Shown here: piece by piece, positions 35,661-44,294 of the stretch | Layout: each line of letters opens with the position of its first letter | How positions within the stretch are numbered: position 1 is the first letter of the stretch | Assembly: GCA_035934405.1 (NCBI GenBank) | Contig: DASYXW010000029.1 | Location: forward strand, 1-64,000 | Length of the DNA stretch: 64,000 nt | Source: DASYXW01 sp035934405 | GTDB lineage: Bacteria; Acidobacteriota; Terriglobia; UBA7540 | Reading direction: 5' to 3' | The notes under the pieces: generated by a model | The model's input: the letters and a program-made list of their open reading frames with translations, nothing else | Databases searched by the model: none | Told to the model about the DNA's origin: nothing | Position numbers and translations under genes: made by a program

Positions 35661-35787
35661 ACCCTGGGTAGTGGTCCAGTTTGGACGTTGTAGCGCCGGT
35701 CTGGGACCGGCGGCCTTTTCTTTTCAATCGAATCCGCTGCTGATAGAGCGGCGCTACAGCAAACTGACCCACTACCCGACCCTGGGG
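35661..35787. repeat. 127-bp inverted-repeat element with GGTAGTGG(G)TC termini
   Basis: The left end ACCCTGGGTAGTGGTCCAGT (continuing TTGGACGTTGTAGCGCCGG) is matched in reverse at the right end (GGCGCTACAGCAAACTGACC continuing CACTACCCGACCCTGGG). The centre contains CCGGTCTGGGACCGG. The wider gap 35589-36023 has no gene. Confidence 0.65.
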
Positions 35788-35991
35788 CACTGTCAATGTG
35801 CCGTGTTGAAAAAGGAATCGGGCATCTCGCATCAATAGTCTCGGCTTCATAAATCCACCAGAAGTCACGCCGAAAGCGCCGCCGCTGATGCCAGGTTCGT
35901 TTCCGCAGCAGGGCCGGCAGAGTCTGGGCCCAATGACGCAGGCAAGGCTGGAGCTGGGCCCTGGGGTAGACGATCTGCGCCGCCGCCAGTG

Positions 35992-36026
35992 CCTACTACC
36001 TACTCCCTATTCCCTGCTCCCGACTA
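35992..36026. repeat. Heptamer array at the end of the giant FG-GAP gene
   Basis: CCTACTA, CCTACTC, CCTATTC, CCTGCTC, CCGACTA. The last unit contains the TAG stop (minus strand) of the FG-GAP gene. Confidence 0.6.
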
Positions 36027-39000
36027 CTGGCCCGTGGGTTTGTTCACCGGCACGTCGGTCGAGGCGCCCCAGGCCGTGCTGGTGGTGAGTCCCGTGCTGC
36101 TGTCCACCACATACCACGTCCCATTCGACGGCCGCCACACGGCGTAGTCCGTCTTCCCGTCGCCATCGTAGTCTCGCGGCACCGGCACGTCCGTGCTCGC
36201 GCCCCACTGCCGGCTCGTGGTCTCACCTGTGCTGCTCAGCACAACGTAGAACGTCCCGTTCGACGGCCGCCAGACCGCGTAGTCGGTCTTCCCGTCGCCG
36301 TCGTAGTCTCCCGGAACCGGCTTGTCCGTGCTCGCGCCCCAGGCAAAGCTCGTGGACTTGCCGGTGCTGCTGAGGACGACGTAGAACGTCCCGTTCGAAG
36401 GCCGCCAGACCGCGTAGTCGGTCTTGCCATCGCCATCGTAGTCGCCCGGCACCGGAATGTCACCCTTCGCACCCCAGGCAAAGCTCGTGGACTTGCCAGT
36501 GCTACTGTCCACCACGTACCATGTCCCGTTCGATGGCCGCCACACGGCGTAGTCGGTCTTGTCGTCGCCGTCGTAGTCGCCCGGCACGGGAATGTCGCCC
36601 GTCGCACCCCACTGCTGGCTCACACTCTTGCCGGTGCTGCTCAGAATGACATAGAAGGTGCCGTTGGACGGCCGCCACACGGCAACGTCGGTGATCCCAT
36701 CGCCATCGTAATCGCCCGGCGCGACGATGTCTCTTTTCATGCCCCACTGTGTTTTGATCGATGCGCCGCCGTTCGAAGGCAGCACGTACCAGGTGCCGTT
36801 CGAGGGCCGCCAGACGGTGTAGTCCGTGCCGGCGTCGCTGTCAAAGTCCAGCGTCAGGCCCAGCGCGAGCGCGGCTCCGCCGGTGCCACTCAGGCTGACG
36901 CTTTGGGGGCTGCCCGGAGCGTTGTCGGTGATCGTGATCGTGCCGGTCCTCGTGCCGACCTGAGTCGGCGTAAAGGTCACGTTGATCGCGCAGCTCGTAT
37001 TGGGGAGGACACTCGAGCCGCAAGTATTCGTCTCCGCAAAATCTCCGCTGGGCACAATGCTCGTGATGGTGAGCGTTGCCGAGCCGTTGTTGGTTAGGGT
37101 CACGGATTGGGGCGGGCTCGTGTTCCCATCGTAGCGCTTGGCGAAGGTCAGGCTGGCGGGAGAAAGCACGGCGCTCGGTCCCGAGATAACCCCATTGCCG
37201 CTCAAGCCGATGGTTTGCGGGCTGGTGAGGTCGCTGTCGCTGATGGTCACCGCCGCGCTTCTCATCCCGGTCGTTGTCGGAGTGAACGTGAGTGTGATCG
37301 TACAACTGGCGCCCGCGCCCACGCTCGACCCGCACGTGTTGCTCTCGCCAAAGTCACCCGGGTCGGCCCCGGTGAGGCTGATGCTGTTGATGGTCAGCGG
37401 ACCGGTCCCCTTGTTAGTCAGGGTAACGGCTACCGGAGTGCTCCCGGTTCCCACCGCCTGGTCACCGAAGTTCACGCCGATGGCCGACAGTTCGACCGTC
37501 GTCCCGGTCCCGGTGAGCGATACCGACTGCGGGCTGCCGGGGGCATTGTCGGCGATCGAGACCGAGCCGGCCTGCACGCCCCCCGTAACCGGATCGAACT
37601 GGGCGGTGACGGTGCATGCCCCACCCACGGCCACGCTGCCACCGCAGTTGTTCGTCGTGATGAATCCGGCGCTCGCCGTAATGCTGGTGATCGTTAACGT
37701 GCCGGTGCCCGTATTCGTCAGCGTCACGCCTTGGCCGCCGCTGAGGGTCCCGACGAGTTGAAGCGGGAAAGTCAGACTGTTGGGAACGAGCGTCACCGTA
37801 GGCTGCGTGGCCGTGCCCGTCAGGCTGACGGTCTGGGGGCTGAACTGGCCGCTGTCATTCAGGTTCAGCGTGGCGGTCCGGGTCCCTGTCGCCGTGGGCG
37901 TAAACGTGACGGCGAGCGTGCAGCTTGCGCCTGCCGCCAGGCTCCCGCCGCAAGTGTTGGTTTGGCCGAAGTCCGCACCATCGGCGCCCGTGAAAGTTAT
38001 GCTGCTGATGGTCAGCGCGCTCGTCGCCGAGTTGAACAGCGTCAACGTCTGCGAAGTGCTCGTGCTGCCTACGTTCTGCGCCAGGAACGTGAGGGTGGTC
38101 GGCGACAGGGCGACGCCACCTTGAAGCAGTATAGAAACGGTATTGCTGCTGGCATTGGCAACGGCCGCGTCCAGCCGGCCGTCGTTGTTGAAATCGGCCA
38201 CGGCCAGGCCGGCCGGGTTCAGTTCGACGGGGAAGTCCACATGTGCCTGAAAAGTCCCATCACCGTTGCCGAGCAATAGGGAGACAAAACTCGGAAGACC
38301 ACTAAAACCAAAGAAGTCGCCGTTGTCCACGATCAGCAGATCGGGCTTCCCGTCGTTGTTGAGATCTGCCACAGCGAGACTTGTGGGAGCCGTGTTGGTG
38401 GCATAGCTGGCCGCGGCTTGGAAGGAACCATCGCCATTCCCCAGGAGCACAGAAACAGTGTTGCTCAGGAAAGGGTTTGTCGCTGCAATGTCCAGCTTGC
38501 CGTCCCCGTTGAAATCGGCAGTGACTAATGTGAGCGCACCATTCGGTACAGCATAACCGACAGCGTTTTGGAAGGTCCCGTCGCCGTTGCCAAGCAAAAT
38601 CGAAAGCTGACCGGAGCTTCCAACGGCCAGGTCCAGCTTGCCGTCGTCGTTGAAGTCTCCTACAGCGATTCCACCAAAGCTTTGGCCCGTGGTATTGGAG
38701 ATGGGGTTCTGGAAGGTACCGTCACCGTTACCAAGGTAGGTCTCAAGGAAGCCCTGGTTGGATAAAGTTACGAAATCGAGCTTGCCATCGCCGTTGAAAT
38801 CTCCCGTGAAGACCGGTTGAACGAAGGAGACACTCAAGGTGTCTTTGAGAGTCAGCGTACCGTCGCCATTACCGAGGTAGACGGCAAGAGTCCCGGGGCC
38901 ATTGCTGGTAATCACATCCAGCTTGCCGTCACCGTTGAAGTCCCCCAGGCCCAGAACTCCAAACTCCCCAAATGCCGAGGTGAAGATGGGGGCCCGGAAC

Positions 39001-39542
39001 GTGCCGTTGCCATTTCCGAGAAAGATGTTGATTCCGTTACCGCCGTTCACCGTCACCGCCAGGTCAGGGATACCGTCATTGTTAAAGTCACCCGTCGCGA
39101 TCGCATTGGGGATGTTAAGGCCCGTCAGGTCGGTCAGGCCGAAACCAGCCGTCGCCTCGGAACTGGCGATCGGAAAGAACGCCACGTTGGACGTGGTTGC
39201 GCCCGGGTTGACCGCGGTCACCGCAGCCGTGCCCGCCGTGGCGATCAATGAGGCCGGAACCGTAGCCATCAGCTCGTCGCTCGAATTGATGATGGTGAAC
39301 AGCTCCGTGCCGTTCCACTCCACCACGGAGTCCGCCTGGAAGCCCGCGCCGTCGACGATCAGCGTGAACTCCGCTCCGCCCGGCGCGGCGCTGGGCGGCG
39401 ACAACTGGCTGATCAGTGGCACAGGATTCGTCGCCCATGCTGCGGGCGCAGCGGCAAGAAGCCCGGCGAGTGCCACCGCAAGTGCGAGCGTGAGTCCCCG
39501 GGGCACGGATCGCCCGCTGTCTCTAGTCTCAGGCTCTTTCAT
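36024..39542 (-). CDS. Giant secreted FG-GAP/choice-of-anchor-D repeat protein
   Basis: A 1172-residue exported protein. A signal peptide (cleaved near AWA, about residue 37) is followed by an IPT/TIG-like domain (PVPLISQLSPPSAAPGG, 42-130). FG-GAP/VCBS propeller repeats with calcium-binding DFNGDGKLD motifs follow (about 140-470), then four choice-of-anchor-D (ASPM-SPD2-Hydin) beta-sandwiches of SLTGTGT type (480-890). The C-terminus has six repeats of DYDGDGKTDYAVWRPSNGT (895-1165). The last block is highly uniform, suggesting recent expansion. It probably acts at the cell surface in adhesion or binding. There is a paralogue at 58929. The ATG at 39542 is chosen because the signal peptide lies next to it. 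Confidence 0.92.
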   Translation of the reverse strand: MKEPETRDSGRSVPRGLTLALAVALAGLLAAAPAAWATNPVPLISQLSPPSAAPGGAEFTLIVDGAGFQADSVVEWNGTELFTIINSSDELMATVPASLIATAGTAAVTAVNPGATTSNVAFFPIASSEATAGFGLTDLTGLNIPNAIATGDFNNDGIPDLAVTVNGGNGINIFLGNGNGTFRAPIFTSAFGEFGVLGLGDFNGDGKLDVITSNGPGTLAVYLGNGDGTLTLKDTLSVSFVQPVFTGDFNGDGKLDFVTLSNQGFLETYLGNGDGTFQNPISNTTGQSFGGIAVGDFNDDGKLDLAVGSSGQLSILLGNGDGTFQNAVGYAVPNGALTLVTADFNGDGKLDIAATNPFLSNTVSVLLGNGDGSFQAAASYATNTAPTSLAVADLNNDGKPDLLIVDNGDFFGFSGLPSFVSLLLGNGDGTFQAHVDFPVELNPAGLAVADFNNDGRLDAAVANASSNTVSILLQGGVALSPTTLTFLAQNVGSTSTSQTLTLFNSATSALTISSITFTGADGADFGQTNTCGGSLAAGASCTLAVTFTPTATGTRTATLNLNDSGQFSPQTVSLTGTATQPTVTLVPNSLTFPLQLVGTLSGGQGVTLTNTGTGTLTITSITASAGFITTNNCGGSVAVGGACTVTAQFDPVTGGVQAGSVSIADNAPGSPQSVSLTGTGTTVELSAIGVNFGDQAVGTGSTPVAVTLTNKGTGPLTINSISLTGADPGDFGESNTCGSSVGAGASCTITLTFTPTTTGMRSAAVTISDSDLTSPQTIGLSGNGVISGPSAVLSPASLTFAKRYDGNTSPPQSVTLTNNGSATLTITSIVPSGDFAETNTCGSSVLPNTSCAINVTFTPTQVGTRTGTITITDNAPGSPQSVSLSGTGGAALALGLTLDFDSDAGTDYTVWRPSNGTWYVLPSNGGASIKTQWGMKRDIVAPGDYDGDGITDVAVWRPSNGTFYVILSSTGKSVSQQWGATGDIPVPGDYDGDDKTDYAVWRPSNGTWYVVDSSTGKSTSFAWGAKGDIPVPGDYDGDGKTDYAVWRPSNGTFYVVLSSTGKSTSFAWGASTDKPVPGDYDGDGKTDYAVWRPSNGTFYVVLSSTGETTSRQWGASTDVPVPRDYDGDGKTDYAVWRPSNGTWYVVDSSTGLTTSTAWGASTDVPVNKPTGQ

Positions 39543-39647
39543 AAAACCCTCTCTTCGTCAGGCAGGACATCAAGACATGACGTACAAGGCTCGGGTCGGC
39601 AAAGCGGACGCCCGCTGTCCCCGCCGGAACCCCGACTATGCCCCTCT

Positions 39648-39722
39648 ATCCGTGGCACGCGCAAGTATCTTCGCCGCCGATGGCGATGTAGTGATACTCA
39701 TCGCGAACTGCCAGCCACGGAT
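39648..39722 (-). other. Structured leader candidate upstream of the giant FG-GAP gene
   Basis: ATCCGTGGC (39648-39656) pairs perfectly with GCCACGGAT (39714-39722). Inside, AGTATC (39664-39669) pairs with GATACT (39693-39698), which encloses a short CGCC/GGCG hairpin. Such nested stems about 105 bp ahead of the ATG at 39542 could be a cis-regulatory RNA. It does not match a riboswitch consensus that I know. Confidence 0.4.
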
Positions 39723-39793
39723 TCGCCACCGATCGGCAAAGCCGCAGATCGCGGATTGTGTTTGGGTTTACTCCCCGAGTAGGATGGGCGCCT

Positions 39794-39988
39794 ATGAACT
39801 CAACTGCCCACGCTGCGGCCGGTGACCCTGCCCGCCAACTGCTTCGTCACACCGTTGCCATCCTGGCCTATCGCGGCGGCAAGGCCCTGCGCGGCGCGCC
39901 GGTGCGCGGCGAGAACTATTCCCGTGCCGCCATCGCCGCCGGCCGCGTGGGTCCCGAGCAGGCTCCTCCCGGCTTCGAGTTTGATTAG
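39794..39988 (+). pseudogene. Truncated N-terminus resembling a DinB-family protein
   Basis: A 64-codon frame opens with ARQLLRHTVAILAYRGGKALRGAP, which resembles the start of DinB/DUF664-type proteins. It then loses similarity (VRGENYSRAAIAAGRVG) and stops. The rest of the expected 150 or so residues is not found downstream. A short intact gene cannot be excluded. Confidence 0.35.
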
Positions 39989-40092
39989 CTCCAGTTTGCC
40001 AGTCGGTGAGACAACGCCACTCCGGTCCTAGCGATAAAACCCTGATTTGAGGCGACTTCCCTTCGATGCGAGGGCTCCCGATGCGAAAACGC

Positions 40093-40122
40093 TTGACAAG
40101 GATATACCCGATGGTGTATTAA
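40093..40122 (+). promoter_or_regulatory. Promoter with overlapping palindromic operator
   Basis: TTGACA at 40093-40098, an 18-bp spacer and an extended -10 box (TG at 40115-40116, then TATTAA at 40117-40122). Inside the spacer ATACCCGATGGTGTAT (40104-40119) is a near-perfect palindrome of the kind bound by dimeric repressors. It lies directly ahead of the short frame at 40129. Confidence 0.5.
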
Positions 40123-40128
40123 TATGTC

Positions 40129-40341
40129 ATGGCAATAGCACGCCGGGCCTCCCCCAGCTTCGAAGTCACCGACCCCGCCGCCTCCCGACCCGGCCCGAAG
40201 CGAAACCAAGCCAAAGGCGTGCCAGATATCTCTCGTGCTATCAGTGGGGAAATGGCGCTATCACGATCCCACGGCGGCTTTCCACCTCCGCCAATTGACG
40301 CTCGAAGCCGGAATCTTTTTTGGAATCAAGCAGATTCATGA
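40129..40341 (+). CDS. Short uncharacterised frame behind a regulated promoter
   Basis: Seventy codons from an ATG six bases after the -10 box. The translation (MAIARRASPSFEVTDPAASR and so on) has no recognisable domain. Its last 15 residues (IDARSRNLFWNQADS) are encoded by the first CGCTCGAAGC repeat. It may be the remnant of a regulated gene whose body was replaced by repeat DNA, or a leaderless mini-gene. Confidence 0.25.
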   Translation: MAIARRASPSFEVTDPAASRPGPKRNQAKGVPDISRAISGEMALSRSHGGFPPPPIDARSRNLFWNQADS

Positions 40342-40390
40342 CATGTACATCAAAGTTTGTCGCTCGAAGCAGGAATCTATTTTGTAATCA
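40296..40390. repeat. Pair of CGCTCGAAGC-type repeats
   Basis: Two copies of CGCTCGAAGC-MGGAATCT, a T-rich spacer, then AATCA, at 40296-40330 and 40360-40390, 62 bp apart. Related copies lie at 61578-61610 and 61658-61690; a partial copy lies at 58725-58740. Confidence 0.6.
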
Positions 40391-40464
40391 TATAGTTAGC
40401 CGAGCACATCGGCTGGCCCGATTCCTCCCGCGCTTGCGCAACCCTGTATGCTGGTCGCTAGCCT

Positions 40465-41853
40465 ATGACGAAGCTGCCGAACACGGTCTGCCCGCTCTGC
40501 TGGAACCCAACCTCCGAAGCCGGCCTCAAGCAGGTGGACTGGCTCGACCCGAGGGTGCTCAGCCGGATCGCGGACCGGCACCCTTCGTGGCGGCGGGAGG
40601 ACGGCGCCTGCCCGGCGTGCGTCCAGGAAGCGTTGCTGGAGACCCTGCACGCCTACGGCGACGCCGCGCTTCATGCCGGCATTCAGGCCGTGTGGCCGCT
40701 GGACGCCGAGGCGGCTTTCGGCGCCCTGCCCACTCCCTTGCGAATGCACGCCGACCCGCACTATCACGGTCGGGGCGTGACGCTGGCGCTGGTGGATTCG
40801 GCGTTCTACCCCCACCCCGACCTGACCGAGGCGGGCAATCGCATCCGCGCCTGGGCGGACGCGACCCGCGAGCCGGTGAGCGCGCTCACCTTCGGGCGGC
40901 AGCAGAAGCCGCGCTGGCCGGGGTGGAACGTGGGGCATCCTGCTCAGTGGCACGGCTTGATGACCAGCGCCGTGGCGGCGGGCAACGGCTTCCTGAGCCA
41001 CGGCCTGTACTGCGGGCTCGCTAGCAAGGCGGACGTGGTGCTGGTGCAGACGCGCGACGAGGACGGGCGCATCACGAACGCCACTATCGCGCGGGCGCTC
41101 GAATGGCTGGCGGCGCGCGCCGAGGAGTTCGAGCTTCACATCGTCAGCCTGTCCGTTGCCGGCGACCCGGTCGAGTCACTTGCCGGCAACGCGGTGGACG
41201 AGGCGGTGCGGCGGCTGGTGGAGAGCAATATCACGGTAGTGGCTGCGGCGGGCAACAACGGCGAACGCCACTTGCTGCCGCCGGCGACCGCGCCGGGGGC
41301 GCTCACCATCGGGGGTATCGACGACAAGAACCTGTTTGACCACTCGGAAGTCGAGTTGTGGCACAGTAACTACGGTGAGAGCGTGGCCGGGACTCTCAAG
41401 CCGGAACTTGTGGCCCCGAGCATCTGGCTGGTGGCGCCGCTCTTGCCGGGCACCGAGCAGGCGGCCGAAGCCCTCGACCTCTTCGCGCGGCGCAGTCGGG
41501 GCGACGCGGCCGGCAACCCGGAGATTGCGCCCCAGATTGCGAACGAAAAGCTGGTGACGCCCTACTACAAACTGGTCGAGGGGACGAGCTTTGCCGCGCC
41601 GCTCGTGGCAAGCACGATTGCGTGTATGCTGGAGGCGAATCCGGGGCTTACGCCCGCTGGAATCCGGCGGCTGCTGCTGGCCGCGGCTCATCCGGTGGCT
41701 GGCGCACCGGTGGAGCGTCAGGGCGCCGGGGCGCTCGATTCCGGGCGCGCGGTGGCGCTGGCCTTGCGCGCCCGCAGCGAGCGAGCCCATGATAGTTCGG
41801 AACCAGCGAGGCGTCCAAGCACGAGGAAATCGCGAAGAAATGGCCGTGGATAG
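40465..41853 (+). CDS. S8 family serine peptidase (subtilase) with N-terminal zinc-ribbon cysteines
   Basis: A 462-residue subtilisin-fold protease. Asp111 (LALVDSAFYPHPDL), His163 (QWHGLMTSAVAAGNG), oxyanion Asn264 (AAAGNNGE) and Ser375 (EGTSFAAPLVAS) are all in place. There is no signal peptide; instead the N-terminus has CPLC (Cys9, Cys12) and CPAC (Cys49, Cys52), a possible zinc ribbon. The enzyme therefore looks cytoplasmic, unlike most bacterial subtilases, and may act on an intracellular partner or peptide precursor. The C-terminal 30 residues are basic and probably disordered. ATG 40465 is the only sensible start. It is a single gene. Confidence 0.9.
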   Translation: MTKLPNTVCPLCWNPTSEAGLKQVDWLDPRVLSRIADRHPSWRREDGACPACVQEALLETLHAYGDAALHAGIQAVWPLDAEAAFGALPTPLRMHADPHYHGRGVTLALVDSAFYPHPDLTEAGNRIRAWADATREPVSALTFGRQQKPRWPGWNVGHPAQWHGLMTSAVAAGNGFLSHGLYCGLASKADVVLVQTRDEDGRITNATIARALEWLAARAEEFELHIVSLSVAGDPVESLAGNAVDEAVRRLVESNITVVAAAGNNGERHLLPPATAPGALTIGGIDDKNLFDHSEVELWHSNYGESVAGTLKPELVAPSIWLVAPLLPGTEQAAEALDLFARRSRGDAAGNPEIAPQIANEKLVTPYYKLVEGTSFAAPLVASTIACMLEANPGLTPAGIRRLLLAAAHPVAGAPVERQGAGALDSGRAVALALRARSERAHDSSEPARRPSTRKSRRNGRG

Positions 41854-41968
41854 GGTCGAAAAGGCACGCGCCACGATTGTGTCGCATCGTTTCTGGCAGC
41901 GGAGGCTTGTAACCATTCGGCGACGTTGCACATCACACAGGTGAAGGCCTTGAGCGCACGGTGGAGGT

Positions 41969-42595
41969 ATGAACGGTATGAAACCAGACCCCAACATTGA
42001 TGGGAGCAGGAAGCCGGTGTCGCGCCGGGCTTTTCTGGGCGGAGCCTTCGCTCTGACGGCCGGAGCGGTAGCCGCAAAGAGCTTGGCGGGTCGCTGGGGC
42101 TCCCGGCCGGGGCCGTCTTCAGGCGCCAAGCCGACGCCTGAGGAAGTTGAGATTGTGCAATTCACCGACGATGGCAAGAAAGAGGGAGTGGCGATGGTTC
42201 AGAAAGTCATCAAGTCCGACCAGGAATGGAAGCGCCAGTTGACGCCGGAGCAGTATGACGTCACGCGCCACGCGGGCACCGAGCCGGCGTTCACCGGGAA
42301 GTACTGGAATCTGCACGAAAAAGGCATCTTCCGGTGCGTTTGCTGCGGCAACGCTCTCTTCAGTTCCGACACCAAGTATGACTCCGGCACCGGCTGGCCC
42401 AGTTTCTGGCAGCCCATCGCCAAAGAGAACGTCCGCGAGCGCACCGATTCCAGTTTTGGCATGAGCCGGACGGAGGTCACCTGCACGGAGTGCGACGCGC
42501 ACCTCGGGCACGTGTTTGACGACGGCCCCCAGCCTACCGGCCTGCGCTACTGCATGAACTCCGCCGCCCTGAACTTCATCAAGAAAGAAGGGTAG
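41969..42595 (+). CDS. msrB: Tat-exported peptide-methionine (R)-S-oxide reductase
   Basis: A 208-residue MsrB with a twin-arginine signal (VSRRAFLGGAFALTAGA). The catalytic domain has two zinc CxxC pairs (Cys123/Cys126 and Cys172/Cys175), the DSGTGWPSFWQPI segment and the nucleophile Cys195 in LRYCMNSAAL. It reduces methionine-R-sulfoxide in proteins outside the cytoplasm. The sequence shows cysteine, not selenocysteine. ATG 41969 or 41978 is possible. The export signal suits the MsrP-like system at 15.4-17.1 kb, another periplasmic repair candidate. Confidence 0.95.
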   Translation: MNGMKPDPNIDGSRKPVSRRAFLGGAFALTAGAVAAKSLAGRWGSRPGPSSGAKPTPEEVEIVQFTDDGKKEGVAMVQKVIKSDQEWKRQLTPEQYDVTRHAGTEPAFTGKYWNLHEKGIFRCVCCGNALFSSDTKYDSGTGWPSFWQPIAKENVRERTDSSFGMSRTEVTCTECDAHLGHVFDDGPQPTGLRYCMNSAALNFIKKEG

Positions 42596-42596
42596 G

Positions 42597-42863
42597 CTAT
42601 CTCAGTAGGCTCCACGGCCAGGGCTGCGGAATGGCCAGCAGCATCAGCAGCGCGCCGAGCAATCCCAGGTTCTTCATGAAGTGGGTCAGGTCCGCCATGC
42701 GCGCCGGCGCCGGAGTTCCCTTGCCCTTGGCGTAGTACGCCGCCATCATGCCAAGCTTGGTGAAGTGGTTGAATCCCGCAGCCAGAAAGTACCCCCCAGG
42801 ACGATTCTTCCAATCAGAAATGTCACGTCCATGTGTCCTCTTTATGGCCATTGGATGAGTCAA
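42597..42863 (-). pseudogene. DoxX family gene with internal deletion
   Basis: The 88-codon frame joins the DoxX middle (FLAAGFNHFTKLGMMAAYYA, KGKGTPAP) directly to the C-terminal block MADLTHFMKNLGLLGALL and MLLAIPQPWPWSL. Intact relatives have about 45 residues, including a membrane helix, between these parts. The N-terminus (MTHPMAIKRTHG) is also not DoxX-like. A non-functional remnant is most likely. Confidence 0.6.
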
Positions 42864-42890
42864 GGCGGACTCGGGGTGCGCGCAGTCAGA

Positions 42891-43061
42891 TTACCAGGCG
42901 AGAGCGACGCCAAGGATCAGGATCAGCGCCATCGCGGCATTCGCCACCGCAAGGTAGGGATGCTTAGAGAAGGCTTGGTAGGCGACCCAGGCTTGGAGAC
43001 CGGCCAGTGCCAGCAGCGTGATGCCCCACAGTCGTCGCTGCCTTTGCCACCGCAATGCCAT
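42891..43061 (-). CDS. Small two-helix membrane protein
   Basis: A 56-codon frame: basic N-terminus MALRWQRQRRL, helix GITLLALAGLQAWVAYQ, short loop FSKHPY, second helix LAVANAAMALILILGVALAW. The hydrophobic hairpin layout and positive-inside start look genuine. AGGATGG lies eight bases upstream. No family is recognised. It sits between the broken DoxX gene and the SIS gene. Confidence 0.45.
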   Translation of the reverse strand: MALRWQRQRRLWGITLLALAGLQAWVAYQAFSKHPYLAVANAAMALILILGVALAW

Positions 43062-43220
43062 GCGTCGAACCCATCCTATTTGTCCTTTCGGCCCATACGG
43101 CCGAGTCCATGAGTGCGTCCGCGCGGCGCGTCCAGTTCTCGCGGCGGCAGAAACTCGCGGCGTGAGCGGCAGACTGCGCTAGAATGTCGGGTTCGCAACC
43201 GGCGTGAGCGGCGAGCCTTG

Positions 43221-44291
43221 ATGGGCGCTTCGATATCCCCGGTCCTTGATTCCGCGATGTCCTTAATGATGCAGGAAATCCTGGAGCAGCCACGGGCGCT
43301 GCGGCGCACGCTGGAGGCCGAGCGCGCCCATGCGCTCGAGTTCAAGCGCTTTGCCGCGAAGCAACGCTTCCGCCTGATCGTGCTGGTGGCGCGCGGCACG
43401 TCAGACAACGCGGCGCTTTTCGGCCGTTACCTGTTGGAGATTACGACCGGCATTCCCGTCTCGCTCTGCGCGCCGTCCGTTCACACGCTCTACCACGCGC
43501 GGCTCCGCTTGCGCGGCGCGCTCGTGGTCGGCATCTCACAGTCCGGCGAAGCTACCGACATCAACCTGGTGCTCGAATCCGCCCGGCGGCAGGGCGCGTA
43601 TACGGTGGGAATCACCAACGAGGCTCGTTCGCCGCTGGCGCGCCTGGTGGACGACGTGTTCCTGGTCCGCGCCGGCCGGCAGCGATCGGTGGCAGCGACG
43701 AAGACCTATACCGGGCAACTCTTGATGTTTTACCTGCTCGCCTCGGCGCTGGGTCCCCAGGTGACCTTCGATGATGTGAGGCGGATTCCGTCGTATGTCG
43801 AGCAGGCGGTCAAGCTTCACTCCGAGCTCGGCGAGGTTGTGGAGCGCTACCGTTACATGCGGCAGTGCGTGGTGGTGGGCCGCGGCCTCAATTACGCTAA
43901 TGCTTTTGAGCTCGCGCTGAAGTTGATGGAGACCTGCTACGTGGTCGCCGAACGGTTTTCTTCCGCCGACTTCCTCCATGGGCCGATCGCCATGATCGAG
44001 CGCGACTTCCCGGTGCTCATGCTGATGCCGCCGGGCAGGACCTTTGGTGACTTGAAAAAACTCGTCACGCGTCTACGCGGCCTCCACGCTGACACGCTGG
44101 CGATTTCTTCGGCCGGCGCCCGCCTGCCGGCGGCCACGCGCGTGATTCGCGTTCCGGGCCCCATTCCGGAAATCTACACGCCGATTCCGTACATTGTTCC
44201 CGGGCAGCTTTTCGCGGCGCTGCTGGCGGAGGTCAAAGGCTTCGACCCGGACAAGCCGCGGTCGTTGCAGATCGTCACGAGGACGGTATAG
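43221..44291 (+). CDS. SIS domain protein, GlmS isomerase-domain type
   Basis: A protein of about 356 residues with two sugar-isomerase (SIS) domains like the C-terminal half of glucosamine-6-phosphate synthase, but without a glutaminase domain. Segments VLVARGTSDNAALFGRY, VVGISQSGEATDI, VAATKTYTGQLL and GRGLNYANAFELALKLMETC are characteristic. Such proteins act as deglycases or aminosugar isomerases (FrlB, AgaS, NagB-II types). I chose ATG 43221; ATG 43257 is also possible, since homology begins near MQEILEQP. It lies about 75 bp ahead of the GH3 gene and may be functionally linked to amino-sugar turnover. Confidence 0.85.
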   Translation: MGASISPVLDSAMSLMMQEILEQPRALRRTLEAERAHALEFKRFAAKQRFRLIVLVARGTSDNAALFGRYLLEITTGIPVSLCAPSVHTLYHARLRLRGALVVGISQSGEATDINLVLESARRQGAYTVGITNEARSPLARLVDDVFLVRAGRQRSVAATKTYTGQLLMFYLLASALGPQVTFDDVRRIPSYVEQAVKLHSELGEVVERYRYMRQCVVVGRGLNYANAFELALKLMETCYVVAERFSSADFLHGPIAMIERDFPVLMLMPPGRTFGDLKKLVTRLRGLHADTLAISSAGARLPAATRVIRVPGPIPEIYTPIPYIVPGQLFAALLAEVKGFDPDKPRSLQIVTRTV

Positions 44292-44294
44292 AGC

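Noticed and set aside
39543..39790. Cyclic-di-GMP (GEMM) riboswitch upstream of the giant FG-GAP gene
   Set aside because: GCAAAG-like strings occur, but the conserved GEMM core sequence and its stem order are not present on either strand.
40296..40390. CRISPR-like pair of repeats
   Set aside because: Only two copies per locus, imperfect, with spacers of unequal length and no cas genes.
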